Assembly (NCBI RefSeq): GCF_014905175.1
Contig: NC_057792.1
Coordinates: 7,688,001 to 7,752,000, forward strand
Source: Aphidius gifuensis
Taxonomy: Eukaryota; Arthropoda; Insecta; Hymenoptera; Braconidae
Reading direction: 5' to 3'
Length of the DNA stretch: 64,000 nucleotides
Below are positions 35,338-46,664 of the stretch, piece after piece (the first letter of the stretch is position 1; each line of letters opens with the position of its first letter). The notes under the pieces were generated by a model. The model was given only the letters and a program-made list of their open reading frames with translations. It ran no database searches and was not told where the DNA came from. The translations under genes and the position numbers were made by a program.

Positions 35338-36158
35338 AAAATTTCGTAGTGTTGTGATTAAACAATATGACATTTTATTTGAAAAAAAAAAAAAATTACA
35401 CTAATAAGTGCACATAACCCACCGGAGTATTGATAATTTTAATTTTCGTTAAATATGATTTTAATTCATTTAACTATTTAATTTAATTTAAAGAACATAT
35501 TTATGTACTTTAACAATATACTGGTATATACATTGGTACGCTGTATGTGTTTATTAGTATATGTACTACTCAATGTTATTTAGATAATGAACTGCGTGTA
35601 TGGATAGATTCTAATATCTATCGAAAATATTATAATCAACCATCTAGTTGTACCTCGATAGTTAATGTGATCCCAAAATAATATAGGGTGCTTATTATTT
35701 TCAATATAGGAAACATAGATCTTGGATGAAGAACCATCACTTTTGATATAACTTATATCCAAGTGGTTGTGAAGTGTAGTTATTGAACAGTCTAATTTCC
35801 ATTTTAAATATTAGTTTCTGTTTCATTAATAATTACCAAGTACTACATGGAAGAGTTAACACGTGAGAGCTCTTCTTGCTTGAAGAAATGAACGATTCAT
35901 AACAATTTGCAATTTCTCCTCGTGTATGAAAAAATAATATAAAATAAAATATTCTACTAACGTTGTCAAGTGTATTTCAACCCATGAGATGAGCAAACTA
36001 CGTATTTATTTTCATTATCTTATCGAAGGCTTCCTATTTCGTTTCACCCTGTAATTGTTATTATCTTGACAGGAAATTGATCAAGTATTTAGCAATGTAA
36101 ATAGAACATTTTTTTCTGTTTATATATTGTATTTTCTTTTACGTATTTGTTTTTGTAG
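35338..36158. other. AT-rich intergenic DNA
   Basis: No repeat structure or coding region was recognised. It ends in a pyrimidine tract and TAG that would serve as the acceptor of the candidate exon at 36159. Confidence 0.4.
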
Positions 36159-36365
36159 GAAAAAAGGCAGCAAACAGGACGGTATGCTGGTGGACTGACA
36201 GTTCTAGTGATCACGTTATTGGCACTACACCACGTTTTACTAAGGGGTGCTTCAACTGTCGCTGGTCTATGTGTACCTGCCATCATAATGGCATCTTATA
36301 TACTATGGGTGCTCTACACTGTCCGCAGGGACCGACAGAAGGTCCTTTTTCTTTTTTATCTCTAA
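36159..36365 (+). CDS. Candidate coding exon of an unknown membrane protein
   Basis: Follows TTTGTTTTTGTAG. It reads 68 codons, starting EKRQQTGRYAGGLTVLVITL and continuing HHVLLRGASTVAGLCVPAII and MASYILWVLYTVRRDRQK, then VLFLFYL and TAA at 36363-36365. Alternatively it is spliced at 36341 (AAG|GTCCTT, a weak donor). It contains two hydrophobic segments separated by a short polar turn, which could be two transmembrane helices with a basic C-terminal end. G+C and codon use stand out from the AT-rich surroundings, and it carries no repeat. The protein family was not recognised. No neighbouring exons could be assigned; a following short ORF at 36484-36615 (MKVCVCISCQ...) may be UTR. Confidence 0.5.
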   Translation, partial: EKRQQTGRYAGGLTVLVITLLALHHVLLRGASTVAGLCVPAIIMASYILWVLYTVRRDRQKVLFLFYL

Positions 36366-37600
36366 CCTATATTACTTTTACATGTTCACCATAAACTTTA
36401 ATATCATTTTTTTTAGACAAAACCTTTTGAAAAAAAAAAAAATATTTATAATACAACAGATAAACATGATTATAACACGTATATGAAAGTTTGCGTGTGC
36501 ATTTCGTGTCAAGCATTTCGTCGGATCACAGTTCGATATGTTGTCACGATATGTGTTCACGTTGTGAACCAAAAAAATCGTCCTACACTGTTTAAAAGAA
36601 TAAAGCAGTTGTAAGAATAAAATATTCTAAATTTAATTTGTAAACATTGTATTCTAAATTATTTGAGTATACCGTATTGTAATTTTAAAAACCGATGTTC
36701 GAAAATTGAGGGTCTACATGCAATAACCCGCTATACGCGTCAAAAAAATTTTTTTTTTCAAACAATAATAATGATTTAAAAAAAAAAGTCTGATGAAATT
36801 TTCTTTCGCATTACCGTCGCATTAATGGAAGAAGGGCGAAAGTGCCATTTTAGGGAATATTCTTTTCTATATTAAAAGAAAAAGGGCATAAGTGCGATTT
36901 TATAAATTTTCGGGTTTTTCATCTAATTTTAAGGCTTAAAGAAAGAAAGAAAGAAGGGCGTAACAACCTTTGATAAAGGATAAAGGGCGTATGTTCAGGG
37001 ACTTACGTCTTTTTTTCCATTATCAAAATCATTTTTTAGAGATGCACACGAGACGAGATGAGACGAGATTTGATCAAGTCTCGTCTTGGTCTCGAAAAAT
37101 GACCAAAACAACAGTCTCGTCTCGGTATCGTCTCGGCTGAAAAATTGTCAGTCTCATCTCGGTCTCGGCTCGAGTTTACGAGACGAGACGAGAAAGTGCC
37201 GAGACCGGTCTCGTCTCGTGTGCATCTCTATCATTTTTAATAAAAGATGAAGATTTGTAATTATTTTTATGTTTTTTTTATTGATAATAAATTATTCATA
37301 ACTATATCAGTAAACAATCAATAATTTAAAAAATCCTGCCATTAAATAAATTTCAAATAAAATTGGAAATACGCCCTTCATCTTTTATCAAAGATTATTT
37401 TGATAACGGAAAAAATGCGTAAATCCTTGGACATACGCTTTTTATCCTTTATTAAAGGTTGTTACGCCCTTTTTCCCTTTTTTTCAGCCTTAAAATTAGA
37501 TGAAAAACCCAACAATTTATAAATTTGCACTTATGTCCTTTTTCCTTTAAAATTGACGTTTTTGGCACTTACGACTGAAATATCGTAGCCGGATTATTTA
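36366..37600. repeat. Decayed element starting GAGGGTCTACATGC, interrupted by a MITE
   Basis: The left terminus at about 36707 (AATTGAGGGTCTACATGCAA) matches the ends of the element at 61038-61797. Inside, AAAGGGCGTA-type words at 36830-36990 recur inverted at 37370-37560 (TTACGCCCTTT, GGCACTTACG), giving a foldback of roughly 0.9 kb. The right terminus was not found. Confidence 0.45.
37039..37228. mobile_element. 190-bp MITE, ends GAGATGCACACGAGACGAGA, TA flanks
   Basis: The left end GAGATGCACACGAGACGAGA is inverted exactly at the right (TCTCGTGTGCATCTC), with TA on both sides (37037-37038, 37229-37230). The interior is CGAGACGAGA words facing both ways. Related to the TCTCG-rich copies at 39952 and 41555. 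Confidence 0.85.
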
Positions 37601-38599
37601 TTAAACATATGTATTTTGCCCAACAAAATAATCCTGGCTGATATATAATTAATTGAACCTAATTTTCCCTGCTCACTTAAGAAAACAATAGGAGGGTTTA
37701 GACAGATAGACGCGTAATTTAGGAAGGATAAATGACACCTGAAATGGACACGAAAAATATAACACAAACACAAATATAATTTAACCATGAAATAATTGAG
37801 ACGACACACGAAATTTAATATTCGGATAAAACATTAATTTTATTTATAAAAAACACCATGATTTGAATTAAAAATTACATAAAAAAAAACACACTTAATT
37901 CAACAAAAAAAATATATAAAAATATAAAACGCTCGAAACTTAATTAAAACAAAGGCCCCACGCGTCGATAATATAGAGAGAGAAAAATCAAGTGAATTAC
38001 GGAGTCAGTGATTAGAAATATTGAAGAAGCGACCCGTTAATTAAATATTACGCGACCCGATGAATAATCAACTAGATTGAGAAGCAATCTAGTTGTTAAG
38101 AATTAATGAAACACTGACTCTACATTTACGTAATCATTACACTTGATAATCGCCGAGAATCTACTTAAAATTACACTGATAGAAAACACAAAGATAAAAT
38201 TAAAAATTGTACTTACAGTAATTGCTGAATTAAAATTACTGGTAATGAACGACGTGGACCTTGGCTTCGCTTTGATTACAATAGATATTTAAAGATGTGT
38301 AGTTGATTGGTGATGGACAACGGTGTTCGATGTAGAACAATGCACGCGCGAAGTACAGACGTTAAACTTATTTAAGTGACAACTATCGAATTATTAGCTC
38401 ATTAATTGTTTATTTATTTCTTATAATTATATTCTCGATATGAATTGAAACCAATTTTTAATTAATTAATGATGTTATTGAATTAAAATGTAGTTAAAAC
38501 CAATCTAATTAATTTATTGCATAGCAGAAGGCTATACAAATTAAGTTAAAGTAATTTAATGAATTTAATTTCAAATGAGAAATATTAAAATATTAAAAC
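37601..38599. other. Intergenic, no gene recognised
   Basis: The 37950-38400 stretch is less AT-rich and has a short hairpin, CAACTAGATTG / CAATCTAGTTG, at about 38069-38095. It could be part of an old retroelement, but no coding motif, LTR pair or primer-binding site was found. Confidence 0.35.
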
Positions 38600-39602
38600 G
38601 AAGCATTGAAAATCTGCTGAAGTAGATTGGTGTGTGTAAATACGAGCCGCCTACACTCATACTTCTAAAGACGCGGCAGTAAAGTATAAAAATTTTAGAC
38701 ATTACACTGAGAAAAAAAATTGCTACAGTTTAGTGAATAATGATATAAATAGAGCAAATTTTGATTTTATTTTAGCAAATTTTCTCTCAACTTGATCGCT
38801 CGCTGCTTCAAATTGAATGACTCGTCTTTCAAATTAAGGTATATGTCATTTTATTTTAGCAAACTTTTTCTCAAATTGATTGTTTGTTGCTTTGATTTAA
38901 TTGTCAACTGATTTCAATTAGCAAATATTTTACATAAAAAAAATCAATACTGTTTTGAATTGAGGCATATATTATTTTATTTTAGCAAATTTTCTCTCAA
39001 CTTGATCGCTCGTTGCTTTAAATTGAATGACTCTTCTTTCAAATTGAGGGTTATGTCATTTCATTTTAGCAAATTTTTCTCAAATTGATCGTTTGTTGCT
39101 TTAATTTAATTCTCAAGTTATTTTAATTAATAAATATTTTACATAAAAAAAATCAATATTGTTTTGAATTGAGGGTTATGTCATTCAATTTTAGCAAATT
39201 TTCTCTCAACTTGAACGCTTGTTGCCTTAAATCGAATGACTTGTCTTTCAAATTGAGGTATATGTCATTTTTTTTTTGCAAATTTTTCCTCAAATCAAAA
39301 GACAAAATATCCTTAAGTTTATCACAAGTTTTCTTGAATTAATTCTATATTTTAAAAAAAAAAAAATAATTTGTCTCAAATTGAAAAAAAATATTTTCTC
39401 AAAACAAGAGATTTTTTCTCAAATTAATTATTTTTTTTTTCAACTTAAGACAAAAAAGTTGCTAATATGAAGAAAATTTTTTTTCAATAACAGCAATTTT
39501 TTTTCTCAGTGTAGGGAGCGCTTATTATTTTTTTAAATTATGGTTATCAGAGTGCCCCGTTGCACCCAAAGAGTCGTCCTACTTTGGAATTTACATACCG
39601 CC
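38600..39602. mobile_element. Truncated GGC-TTAA element interrupted by another element
   Basis: 38600-38702 plus 39514-39602 match, inverted, part of 42837-43371 (TGAAAATCTGCTGAAGTAGA, GCGGCAGTAAAGTATAAAAA, CACCCAAAGAGTCGTCCTAC). Only the end at 39602 is present, followed by TTAA. It is cut at 38600 and split by 38705-39511. Confidence 0.75.
38705..39511. mobile_element. CACTGAGAAAAAAAATTGCT element, TA flanks, 210-bp tandem core
   Basis: The left end CACTGAGAAAAAAAATTGCT is exactly inverted at the right. TA flanks both ends (38703-38704, 39512-39513). The relatives at 42837-43371 and 48501-49069 have one TA and no insert, confirming the insertion. The core repeats with period about 210 bp (38773, 38983, 39194), each period made of two related halves beginning AGCAAATTTTCTCTCAA. 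Confidence 0.88.
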
Positions 39603-39949
39603 TTAATAATATTTAAATAAAAAAAAAAGTCGCACACGCATATACACACATAGCAGCTGACGCTCCGAGTTTATACTCTATATGTAGTACATTTTGTATG
39701 CTTGCGGCTTCCCTTCTCTTTATGTAATTCTCCCCTCTTTATCCGTTTGTGTCCGAGTGTGTGACCGAGTGTGTAACACTCTGCAGCGTGACCTCGAATT
39801 TTGTCGCTACCCTCCGTAAAGAAGTTTTACTTCAATAAATTTCAATTTTGATAAAATGCCCCATGCAATAACTGCCAAAATAATAGATGAAAAAATAAAA
39901 AAAAAATACGTAAGTGTATTTTATCGAGGACTAAAATCTGTCGAAATTT
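39603..39949 (+). other. Intergenic, possible short 5' exon
   Basis: The region 39640-39830 is less AT-rich. ATG at 39856 opens a reading of 18 codons (MPHAITAKIIDEKIKKKY) up to a donor-like TAC|GTAAGT at 39909. No continuation could be found, so this is only a weak exon candidate. Confidence 0.2.
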
Positions 39950-39951
39950 TA

Positions 39952-40090
39952 GTGATGCCGCGAGACGAGACTTTGAAAGATCGTCTCTCGTCTCGTCTCG
40001 TCTCTCGCGACGAGAGAAAATTTGTCTCTCGTCTCGAATATTCTCGTCTCTCGTCAGCTATCTCTCGTCTCGTCTCGTCTTCTCTCGGTC
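39952..40090. repeat. TCTCGTCTCG-rich MITE copy 1
   Basis: Begins TAGTGATGCCGCGAGACGAG, then runs of TCTCGTCTCG around the palindrome CTCGCGACGAG. Matches 41560-41690 in the same orientation. The right end is not recognised. Confidence 0.65.
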
Positions 40091-41554
40091 AAAAATTTAT
40101 TCTTAGTAGTTTTATTTACAGTATAAATAATAGATTCATTACTTCGATTTTTTTATAAATTTTTTTAAAATTTTTTAACACAAATTATTTATGCTTAGAT
40201 ATTATTTGTTTATTCCGGTAATTTTCTGCGAAAAACAAATATAAAATGGAGAATAAAAAAAATTTAGTAACGGCTGCATTCTCTTTGAAAATTGAAAATT
40301 TTCAAAACTCCGGTGGGAGGACGCGTTAACTCCGAAATTATAATTTTTATTTATTATTTAATAATGAATTGTATAATATAATAATTTATTATATTACAAT
40401 TATTCGTTATATTAAATTTATTTATAAAACTTTAACCTTAAACCTTCAAAAAACAGGATAAATACAAAATAATAAATAAACCAAATTGATTCCTAGAATT
40501 GTTGAGTGCTACCATCTGCCATCTTAAAAAAAAAATCTAATGGTAAAAATGAGTGGGTATTATGCTCTACAGTCACAAGTGCGCATGCGTACGGCAAAAA
40601 AAATGATGAAAAAAAAAAATAATGATTGTTTAAATAATTAACTAAAAAAATCTCATATTATAGTCAAAAAATTTGTTAGAAAATTTTCTACAAGCTGTCC
40701 AGCCAAATTAGCTCATTGAATGATTTCTTTGTGGTTCTTTTTATTTTATAAACTACTCACTCTGATATTTTTTATAAACAATCGCTAATTATAAAAAAAC
40801 TAATTGTTGAAAAAAGTTTGAGTATAGCTCTGGTTGTAGATTTTTTGACGAGGAATCCATTAAAACTAAAATAAAACCTCTTAGTTAATTTTTAAAAAAG
40901 TTATGTCTGTTCCAAAAAAATGTCGTTTCAGTTTTTCTTGAATAAACAAATGAATTCGATTTTAAAAAATATAAACTTTTTTTAATTATCTTTATTTCAT
41001 TATTTACTGTTATCTGTGAAATTTTTGCATCCATGATTTTTTCTTAGTTTTCATAATATTTCGCTTCGAAGATTTTGTTACATTTTTCTTTCGTCATTTG
41101 TAAACTCAATAATTACCCGAAAAATTTCAATTTTATCAGAGGCTCTAGAGCTCATCGAGATCTTTAATTTAAGCCTAATACGAATAATCTAGCTTAATTA
41201 TTATGGAAGCTATGAGCGGTATTCATAAAACATATAGTGAAAACAAAACTATGGTGGGACGCTTCGCGTCTATCCCACCTCCGTAATATGTGTTATCTAC
41301 TGTATACTACAAAAAAACAAGAAGCAATATAAATAATATCATAATCAACATTGATGAAAAAAAATCAAAAATTTGTTATAATAGATTAAACAAAATTATG
41401 AAAGTGTCTAAAGTATAATCCCTGAACCAAAAAAAATCTTTTTAACAACAAGTAATATAAAACGGGTCAGAAATGTATTATAAGTAAATTGAAAATATAT
41501 ACCTATAAATTTAAAAAAATAAAAACAAGAACTAAATTATTCATCTCTCGACTT
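40091..41554. other. AT-rich intergenic DNA
   Basis: No gene was seen. At 41251-41283 lies an inverted repeat GGTGGGA ... TCCCACC around CGCTTCGCG; a similar hairpin with CACCTACGTA arms lies at 17527-17560. Confidence 0.4.
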
Positions 41555-41695
41555 TTCTCTCGCATATCGACATCGGTGTCTCGTCTCGTCTCGTCTCTCG
41601 CGACGAGAGAAAATTCGTCTCTCGTCTCGAATTTTATCGTCTCTCGTCACCTCTCTCTCGCCTCGTCTCGAGTTCTCTCGTCTATCGCATCACTA
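41555..41695. repeat. TCTCGTCTCG-rich MITE copy 2
   Basis: Same core as 39952-40090. The right end CTCGTCTATCGCATCACTA is the inverse of the left end of copy 1 (TAGTGATGC), so each copy retains one intact terminus. Confidence 0.65.
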
Positions 41696-42250
41696 CAAAA
41701 TTTCAAGAAGTTCTGAGGATGGGTCATCCAAACCGACGTCTCGAATTGGCGTTTCTGCTCATATATAATTTTCATAAATATAAGATCAAGACAATTGGAC
41801 TAAAATAATACTGAGACCAAAGTGAGATTAAGACAAAACTGATTTTTTTGATACCAAGACAAAAGTTACATATTTCATACCACAAGAAGAGACTGTTGCC
41901 AGTCACATCATCGTTGATAATCAATATGCATCAATCAATAGATTTATCAAAAAATTTGCTTTTAATTTACATCAAGGGTAGTAAGAGTATTTATCAAACC
42001 AAAGTTCAACAACTGAACATTTTTTATTTATAATAAACTCGATATGAAAAACACGAATAAATACGTGGACAAAAAACTAATCTCATTAAAAAAGAAATAT
42101 GTTATACTTATTTGCTGAAGAACATAATGGATTTCACTTCTCCTTTTTATTGGAGTCTGAATATTTATTTAAGAAATTAATTCCTGCTCGTGTCAGTTAT
42201 AGTAACTCGTATTTTTTGACTGATACCTATGCAATCTAATGTATATATAC
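41696..42250. other. AT-rich intergenic DNA
   Basis: No repeat or gene recognised. Confidence 0.35.
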
Positions 42251-42252
42251 TA

Positions 42253-44305
42253 GACTGTGTCGATAAAAAAAAATTTTTTTTTTTTTTCAAAGTTACCCCC
42301 TATATCGCTTCTTTGGGAGCTCAAAAGTACCCAAAAAAAATTTGAGCTCGAAAAAAAATTTTTTGGAACTTGCTAACCGCATATTTAGTTTTCCCATTTG
42401 AATAACATAGGAAAATAACAGCATGTTCAATCAAATCTTATTTACTTGTCAAATTTTATAGCTACGAGGTTGTAAGTATATTTTTCTGAAAGATTATGAA
42501 AAAATACATAAAATTAAGTTGAGATTAAGTGAAAATTCACAAAAAAAAAAAAATTATACAATGAAATTCATAAAAATCAAGCTTTTTTTACTTTTGTTTT
42601 CTCATTGAGATGAATAACTCACTCATTTTTCAACTTAAAATTATCAAATATGGCTTATTTTATAGGTTTTTAAGAGATCTTTTTGTTTGTCACTAGCTAT
42701 AAATACGATTTTTATACTGTAATAATTTTTAAGTTTATAATTAAAAAAAAAATCTGTAGAATTGATGAAAAAAAACGAAATCCATCTGAATAGTGAATGA
42801 TTAATTCAAATTACATCCAGGGGGGCATTCCTTTAAGGCTGAATGTAAATCCCAAAGTAGGACGACTCTTTGGGTGCAAAAGGGCACCCTTATAACCATA
42901 GTTAAAAAAAATAATAAGCGCCCCCTAATGTTTAAAATTTTTATACTTTACTGCCGCGTCTTTAAAAGTATGAGTGTATTTACACACACTAATCTACTTC
43001 AGCAGATTTTCAATGCTTCACCCGGTACTTTTTGACTGTTTTTAATATTCTTAAATAATTAATAACTTTCAAAATCCGTGGTAGAAATCGATGATTTTTT
43101 TTTTATTATTTTCGTAATTTGAAGAAGTATTAGCTGTAGTAAAACAAAGGTTTTTTGTGAGAGCGTTTTTTCAATAGAAGTGAAAACGTGCTGATGCTTC
43201 CTATGCGTGTGTAAAAAGCGTCAACTTTGACCCCAATTATCTCGCTTAAATCGTGGTAGAAAATTACAAAAAAAATTTGATAAAATAGATCTTTATTTCA
43301 CTTAAAAAATAAGTCTACTTTGATCAAAATTTGTGAGAGGGAATTTTTTTTCAATATTTTGACATTCAGCCTTAATAAAAAATTTTTTTTCGTTCTGCAA
43401 TTTCGCCCTGTAATACCGACAAATAGCTAGAAACAGAAACAAAGACAAAAGTGATAAAATTCTCTATGTAACATTCTAGACTTTACTAATGTTTAATACG
43501 ACCTATGCGACAATAAGAAGCAAGTACAACAAGTCAATATTCTATTTATTTCAGTTTGATATAAACATTGAACTGTCATTCAGGTTATTCTTCCAATAAT
43601 TAAAACCGAAAAAAGAATAATGGTATGTGCCAGTACTGCCACTACAAGAAAGAGCTCTCTTTCCTATAAAATTTTAGTCGGTATTACAGGGCGAAATTGC
43701 AGAACGAAAAAAAATTTTTTATTAAAGGAATGCCCCCCTGGATGTAATTTGAATTAATCATTCACTATTCAGATGGATTTCGTTTTTTTTCATCAATTCT
43801 ACAGATTTTTTTTTTAATTATAAACTTAAAAATTATTACAGTATAAAAATCGTATTTATAGCTAGTGACAAACAAAAAGATCTCTTAAAAACCTATAAAA
43901 TAAGCCATATTTGATAATTTTAAGTTGAAAAATGAGTGAGTTATTCATCTCAATGAGAAAACAAAAGTAAAAAAAGCTTGATTTTTATGAATTTCATTGT
44001 ATAATTTTTTTTTTTTTGTGAATTTTCACTTAATCTCAACTTAATTTTATGTATTTTTTCATAATCTTTCAGAAAAATATACTTACAACCTCGTAGCTAT
44101 AAAATTTGACAAGTAAATAAGATTTGATTGAACATGCTGTTATTTTCCTATGTTATTCAAATGGGAAAACTAAATATGCGGTTAGCAAGTTCCAAAAAAT
44201 TTTTTTTCGAGCTCAAATTTTTTTTGGGTACTTTTGAGCTCCCAAAGAAGCGATATAGGGGGTAACTTTGAAAAAAAAAAAAATTTTTTTTTTATCGACA
44301 CAGTC
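42253..44305. mobile_element. Element with ~600-bp terminal inverted repeats, TA flanks
   Basis: The left arm starts GACTGTGTCGATAAAAA and the right arm ends TTTTTATCGACACAGTC; TA lies outside each (42251-42252, 44306-44307). The arms 42253-42836 and 43722-44305 appear almost identical over their length (shared GCTAACCGCATATTTAGTTT, CTACGAGGTTGTAAGTATAT, CATCCAGGGGGGCATTCC). They continue past the nested insert as GTTCTGCAATTTCGCCCTGT. No transposase was found. Near identity of arms suggests recent insertion or gene conversion. Confidence 0.88.
42837..43371. mobile_element. TTAA-flanked MITE nested in the left arm
   Basis: The ends are GGCTGAATGTAAATCCC on the left and GACATTCAGCC on the right, with TTAA on both sides (42833-42836, 43372-43375). 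The opposite arm of the host element has the uninterrupted site (one TTAA), which proves the insertion. TTAA duplication is typical of piggyBac-like and Kolobok elements. No ORF. Other copies are 48501-49069 and the truncated 38600-39602. Confidence 0.9.
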
Positions 44306-44307
44306 TA

Positions 44308-44783
44308 ATATATACGTATATGTAAACACATACTATATAGGTATATAGTAAAATAAGTTAGACGGTATATCCCTAAATCATAAAATAAACTAAAACAAAT
44401 AGTGACATCAAAAGATGATGCGATAAAATAAATAATGTCGAGCATGCGAAAACAACTGATCGCATTATAAAATTAATTTATTGCTTGCTTAAATATCAGT
44501 GTTTTTGACATGGTAACAAAAAATTTAACATTTTTTTTTTTTATTGACGTCCAAATATTTATTCACTGATATTCTGCTTTTTTATGTACATAATCAAGAG
44601 GCACGATAGTGCCTCATGTCAAGTATGAGAATATTACTACCATATTTAACCATCTACGCATAAAAAAAAAAACATTTATATTGTTTATATAATATTTATG
44701 GCACGAAAAAAATTTTGTATATATATATAATCGAGTTAGTTCGAGTACACTCACATATCAAGTTTGAAAAAACTGAGAGTACA
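44308..44783 (+). promoter_or_regulatory. Upstream region of the LRR gene with TATA box
   Basis: AT-rich. TATATATATAA at about 44717-44727 lies some 60 nt before the ATG at 44784, which would place transcription start near 44750 and leave a short, unspliced 5' UTR. This spacing favours the second in-frame Met as the start. Confidence 0.4.
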
Positions 44784-46664
44784 ATGTATAATATTGGAAT
44801 GATAATCAAATTAATAATGATTCATTTATCGATTGTATTGTCGAAAACTACTCGGTGTCATACAAAACCTGGTACGGCAAGTGATATTTTTTGTAAGTCA
44901 AATAATTGGACGAATTTTAATGATACAGATTCAATCATTAAAAAATATCCAAGTAAACTCCACATAACAAATAAAAAAGCTAATGCTTTCATAAACGACG
45001 CATTTAAAAATATATCATTTTCGTCGATTAAAACGCTGCAACTTGATTTGGCTGATAAACAACTGTATATTGAACCAAGTTTCTTTTCACATTTACAAGA
45101 TATTGAAAGACTTGAGATTAATACAGCCACAGTTCTGCTGGATCCGTATAGTTTTTATGGACTAAATAATTTGACATATCTCAAAATACAATTGGCCAAT
45201 GAAACAGCACGACATCTTAATAAAGTACTATATCAACATTTGAATTTGAATAAATTGGAAATTTTAAATCATCATAATACAGATATTTGTAATTCAACGA
45301 AAAAAAATATTTCTGTTAACGTATCTCAACTTCAATATACAGGTGGTTCTTTCAGTACATTAACTCAAAAATCATTAGAATGTTTAAAAAATCTTCGTAA
45401 TCTTACAATCACCAATAGTGATTTGGCGTTTCTTGAACCTGGTGCATTAAATAGCTTGGAAAAATTAGAAACAGTCTCAATAGTATCAAACGATAAATTT
45501 ACTCACATACCTTCGAACGTGTTCAATGTTCAAAGTTTAGAAAATATCGATTTAAGCAATAATTCAATTGATAAAATCGATGAAGGTGCATTTACAGTTA
45601 TAAACAATAATTTGAAGTTACTTAACTTAAGCTACAATTCATTAGAAATCATAGAGGAAGGAATTTTTCAAAAACTTCGATGCAAAGTAATTGATCTCAC
45701 ACAAAGTGGAATCTTTGTTATTGTTGATAGAGCATTTAATGACTCCCGTGTTAATACAATTTTCCTTTTAAACAATCAAATATTCAGGCTCAATAATTTA
45801 AAATGGGGAATCAATTATACAACAACAATGGTCTATATCGACTTTACGAATTTCGATATTTTGAAGAGCTATAATAATAGCCGTGATTTGATGATGTCAG
45901 ATAAATCCACTCGTTTAAAAAAATCACACTCATGTTATTTGAGTGAATATGGTTATTTTGAACTTTGCAAAACACAGAACAAAACTCTTAATTCAGTCAC
46001 GAATCTTATTGGATATTGGCAACCTGCAACACTTGAAATAAACGATAACCGAATACCATCGATCAAAGACAACGCATTTAATAATTTATCGATTTCAACT
46101 TTAATAATCAATTCTACAGATGAAGAATTTAGCATAAGCAAGTCTTCTTTTGCAGGATTGCCAAATCTTAAAGTCCTGAAAGTCAAAACCAAACCGTTCA
46201 ATTTAACAACACCTGTTTTTCATCATCTGGAATCATTGACATCTCTCGAGATCCCATTGATTAATCCTCATAAATACTTATGTGAATCATTCTCAAATCT
46301 TGTCAGCTTGGAAAATCTGTTGCTAGTGAATTATAATACAATTGATATTTGTAATGGGATATGTAGTTCTGTCAATTCCGGATTAAGAAATCTTCAATAC
46401 GAAAAAAGCACATTAACAGATTTACGATCAATGGCATTATCTTGCTTGAAAAAACTCGAACATTTTGGCCAAACCAATGGCAAAATCAAAACACTATTAT
46501 CGAATTCATTCAACGGACTTGAAAATATTCAATCGTTGGACTTATCATCAAATCAAATAACTCGTATTGTTCGAAATGTGTTTGAGATATTAATTAATTT
46601 AAATTCACTCATACTTAGTCAGAATAAAATCAACTTTATCGAGAACAAAGCTTTCGAGAATTAG
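44784..46664 (+). CDS. Secreted leucine-rich-repeat protein, N-terminal 626 aa up to an in-frame TAG
   Basis: Intronless. From the ATG at 44784 a signal peptide follows (MIIKLIMIHLSIVL, about residues 5-20), then extracellular-type LRRs. Repeats of the 24-residue type carry cores such as LENIDLSNNSIDKIDEGAFT, LKLLNLSYNSLEIIEEGIF and IQSLDLSSNQITRIVRNVFE. There are many N-glycosylation sequons and paired cysteines near module borders (CKSNN about 40, CKTQNKT about 393). The ORF could begin 69 nt upstream (44715), but that would place non-signal sequence first and overlap the TATA box. No transmembrane segment follows anywhere. Aphidiine wasp venoms are known to contain LRR proteins proposed to interfere with Toll signalling; whether this is one is inference. 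The reading frame stops at codon 627. Confidence 0.8.
   Translation: MYNIGMIIKLIMIHLSIVLSKTTRCHTKPGTASDIFCKSNNWTNFNDTDSIIKKYPSKLHITNKKANAFINDAFKNISFSSIKTLQLDLADKQLYIEPSFFSHLQDIERLEINTATVLLDPYSFYGLNNLTYLKIQLANETARHLNKVLYQHLNLNKLEILNHHNTDICNSTKKNISVNVSQLQYTGGSFSTLTQKSLECLKNLRNLTITNSDLAFLEPGALNSLEKLETVSIVSNDKFTHIPSNVFNVQSLENIDLSNNSIDKIDEGAFTVINNNLKLLNLSYNSLEIIEEGIFQKLRCKVIDLTQSGIFVIVDRAFNDSRVNTIFLLNNQIFRLNNLKWGINYTTTMVYIDFTNFDILKSYNNSRDLMMSDKSTRLKKSHSCYLSEYGYFELCKTQNKTLNSVTNLIGYWQPATLEINDNRIPSIKDNAFNNLSISTLIINSTDEEFSISKSSFAGLPNLKVLKVKTKPFNLTTPVFHHLESLTSLEIPLINPHKYLCESFSNLVSLENLLLVNYNTIDICNGICSSVNSGLRNLQYEKSTLTDLRSMALSCLKKLEHFGQTNGKIKTLLSNSFNGLENIQSLDLSSNQITRIVRNVFEILINLNSLILSQNKINFIENKAFEN

Noticed and set aside
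37950..38400. Possible LTR or polydnavirus-type segment
   Set aside because: No paired LTR, primer-binding site, integration motif or coding region was found.
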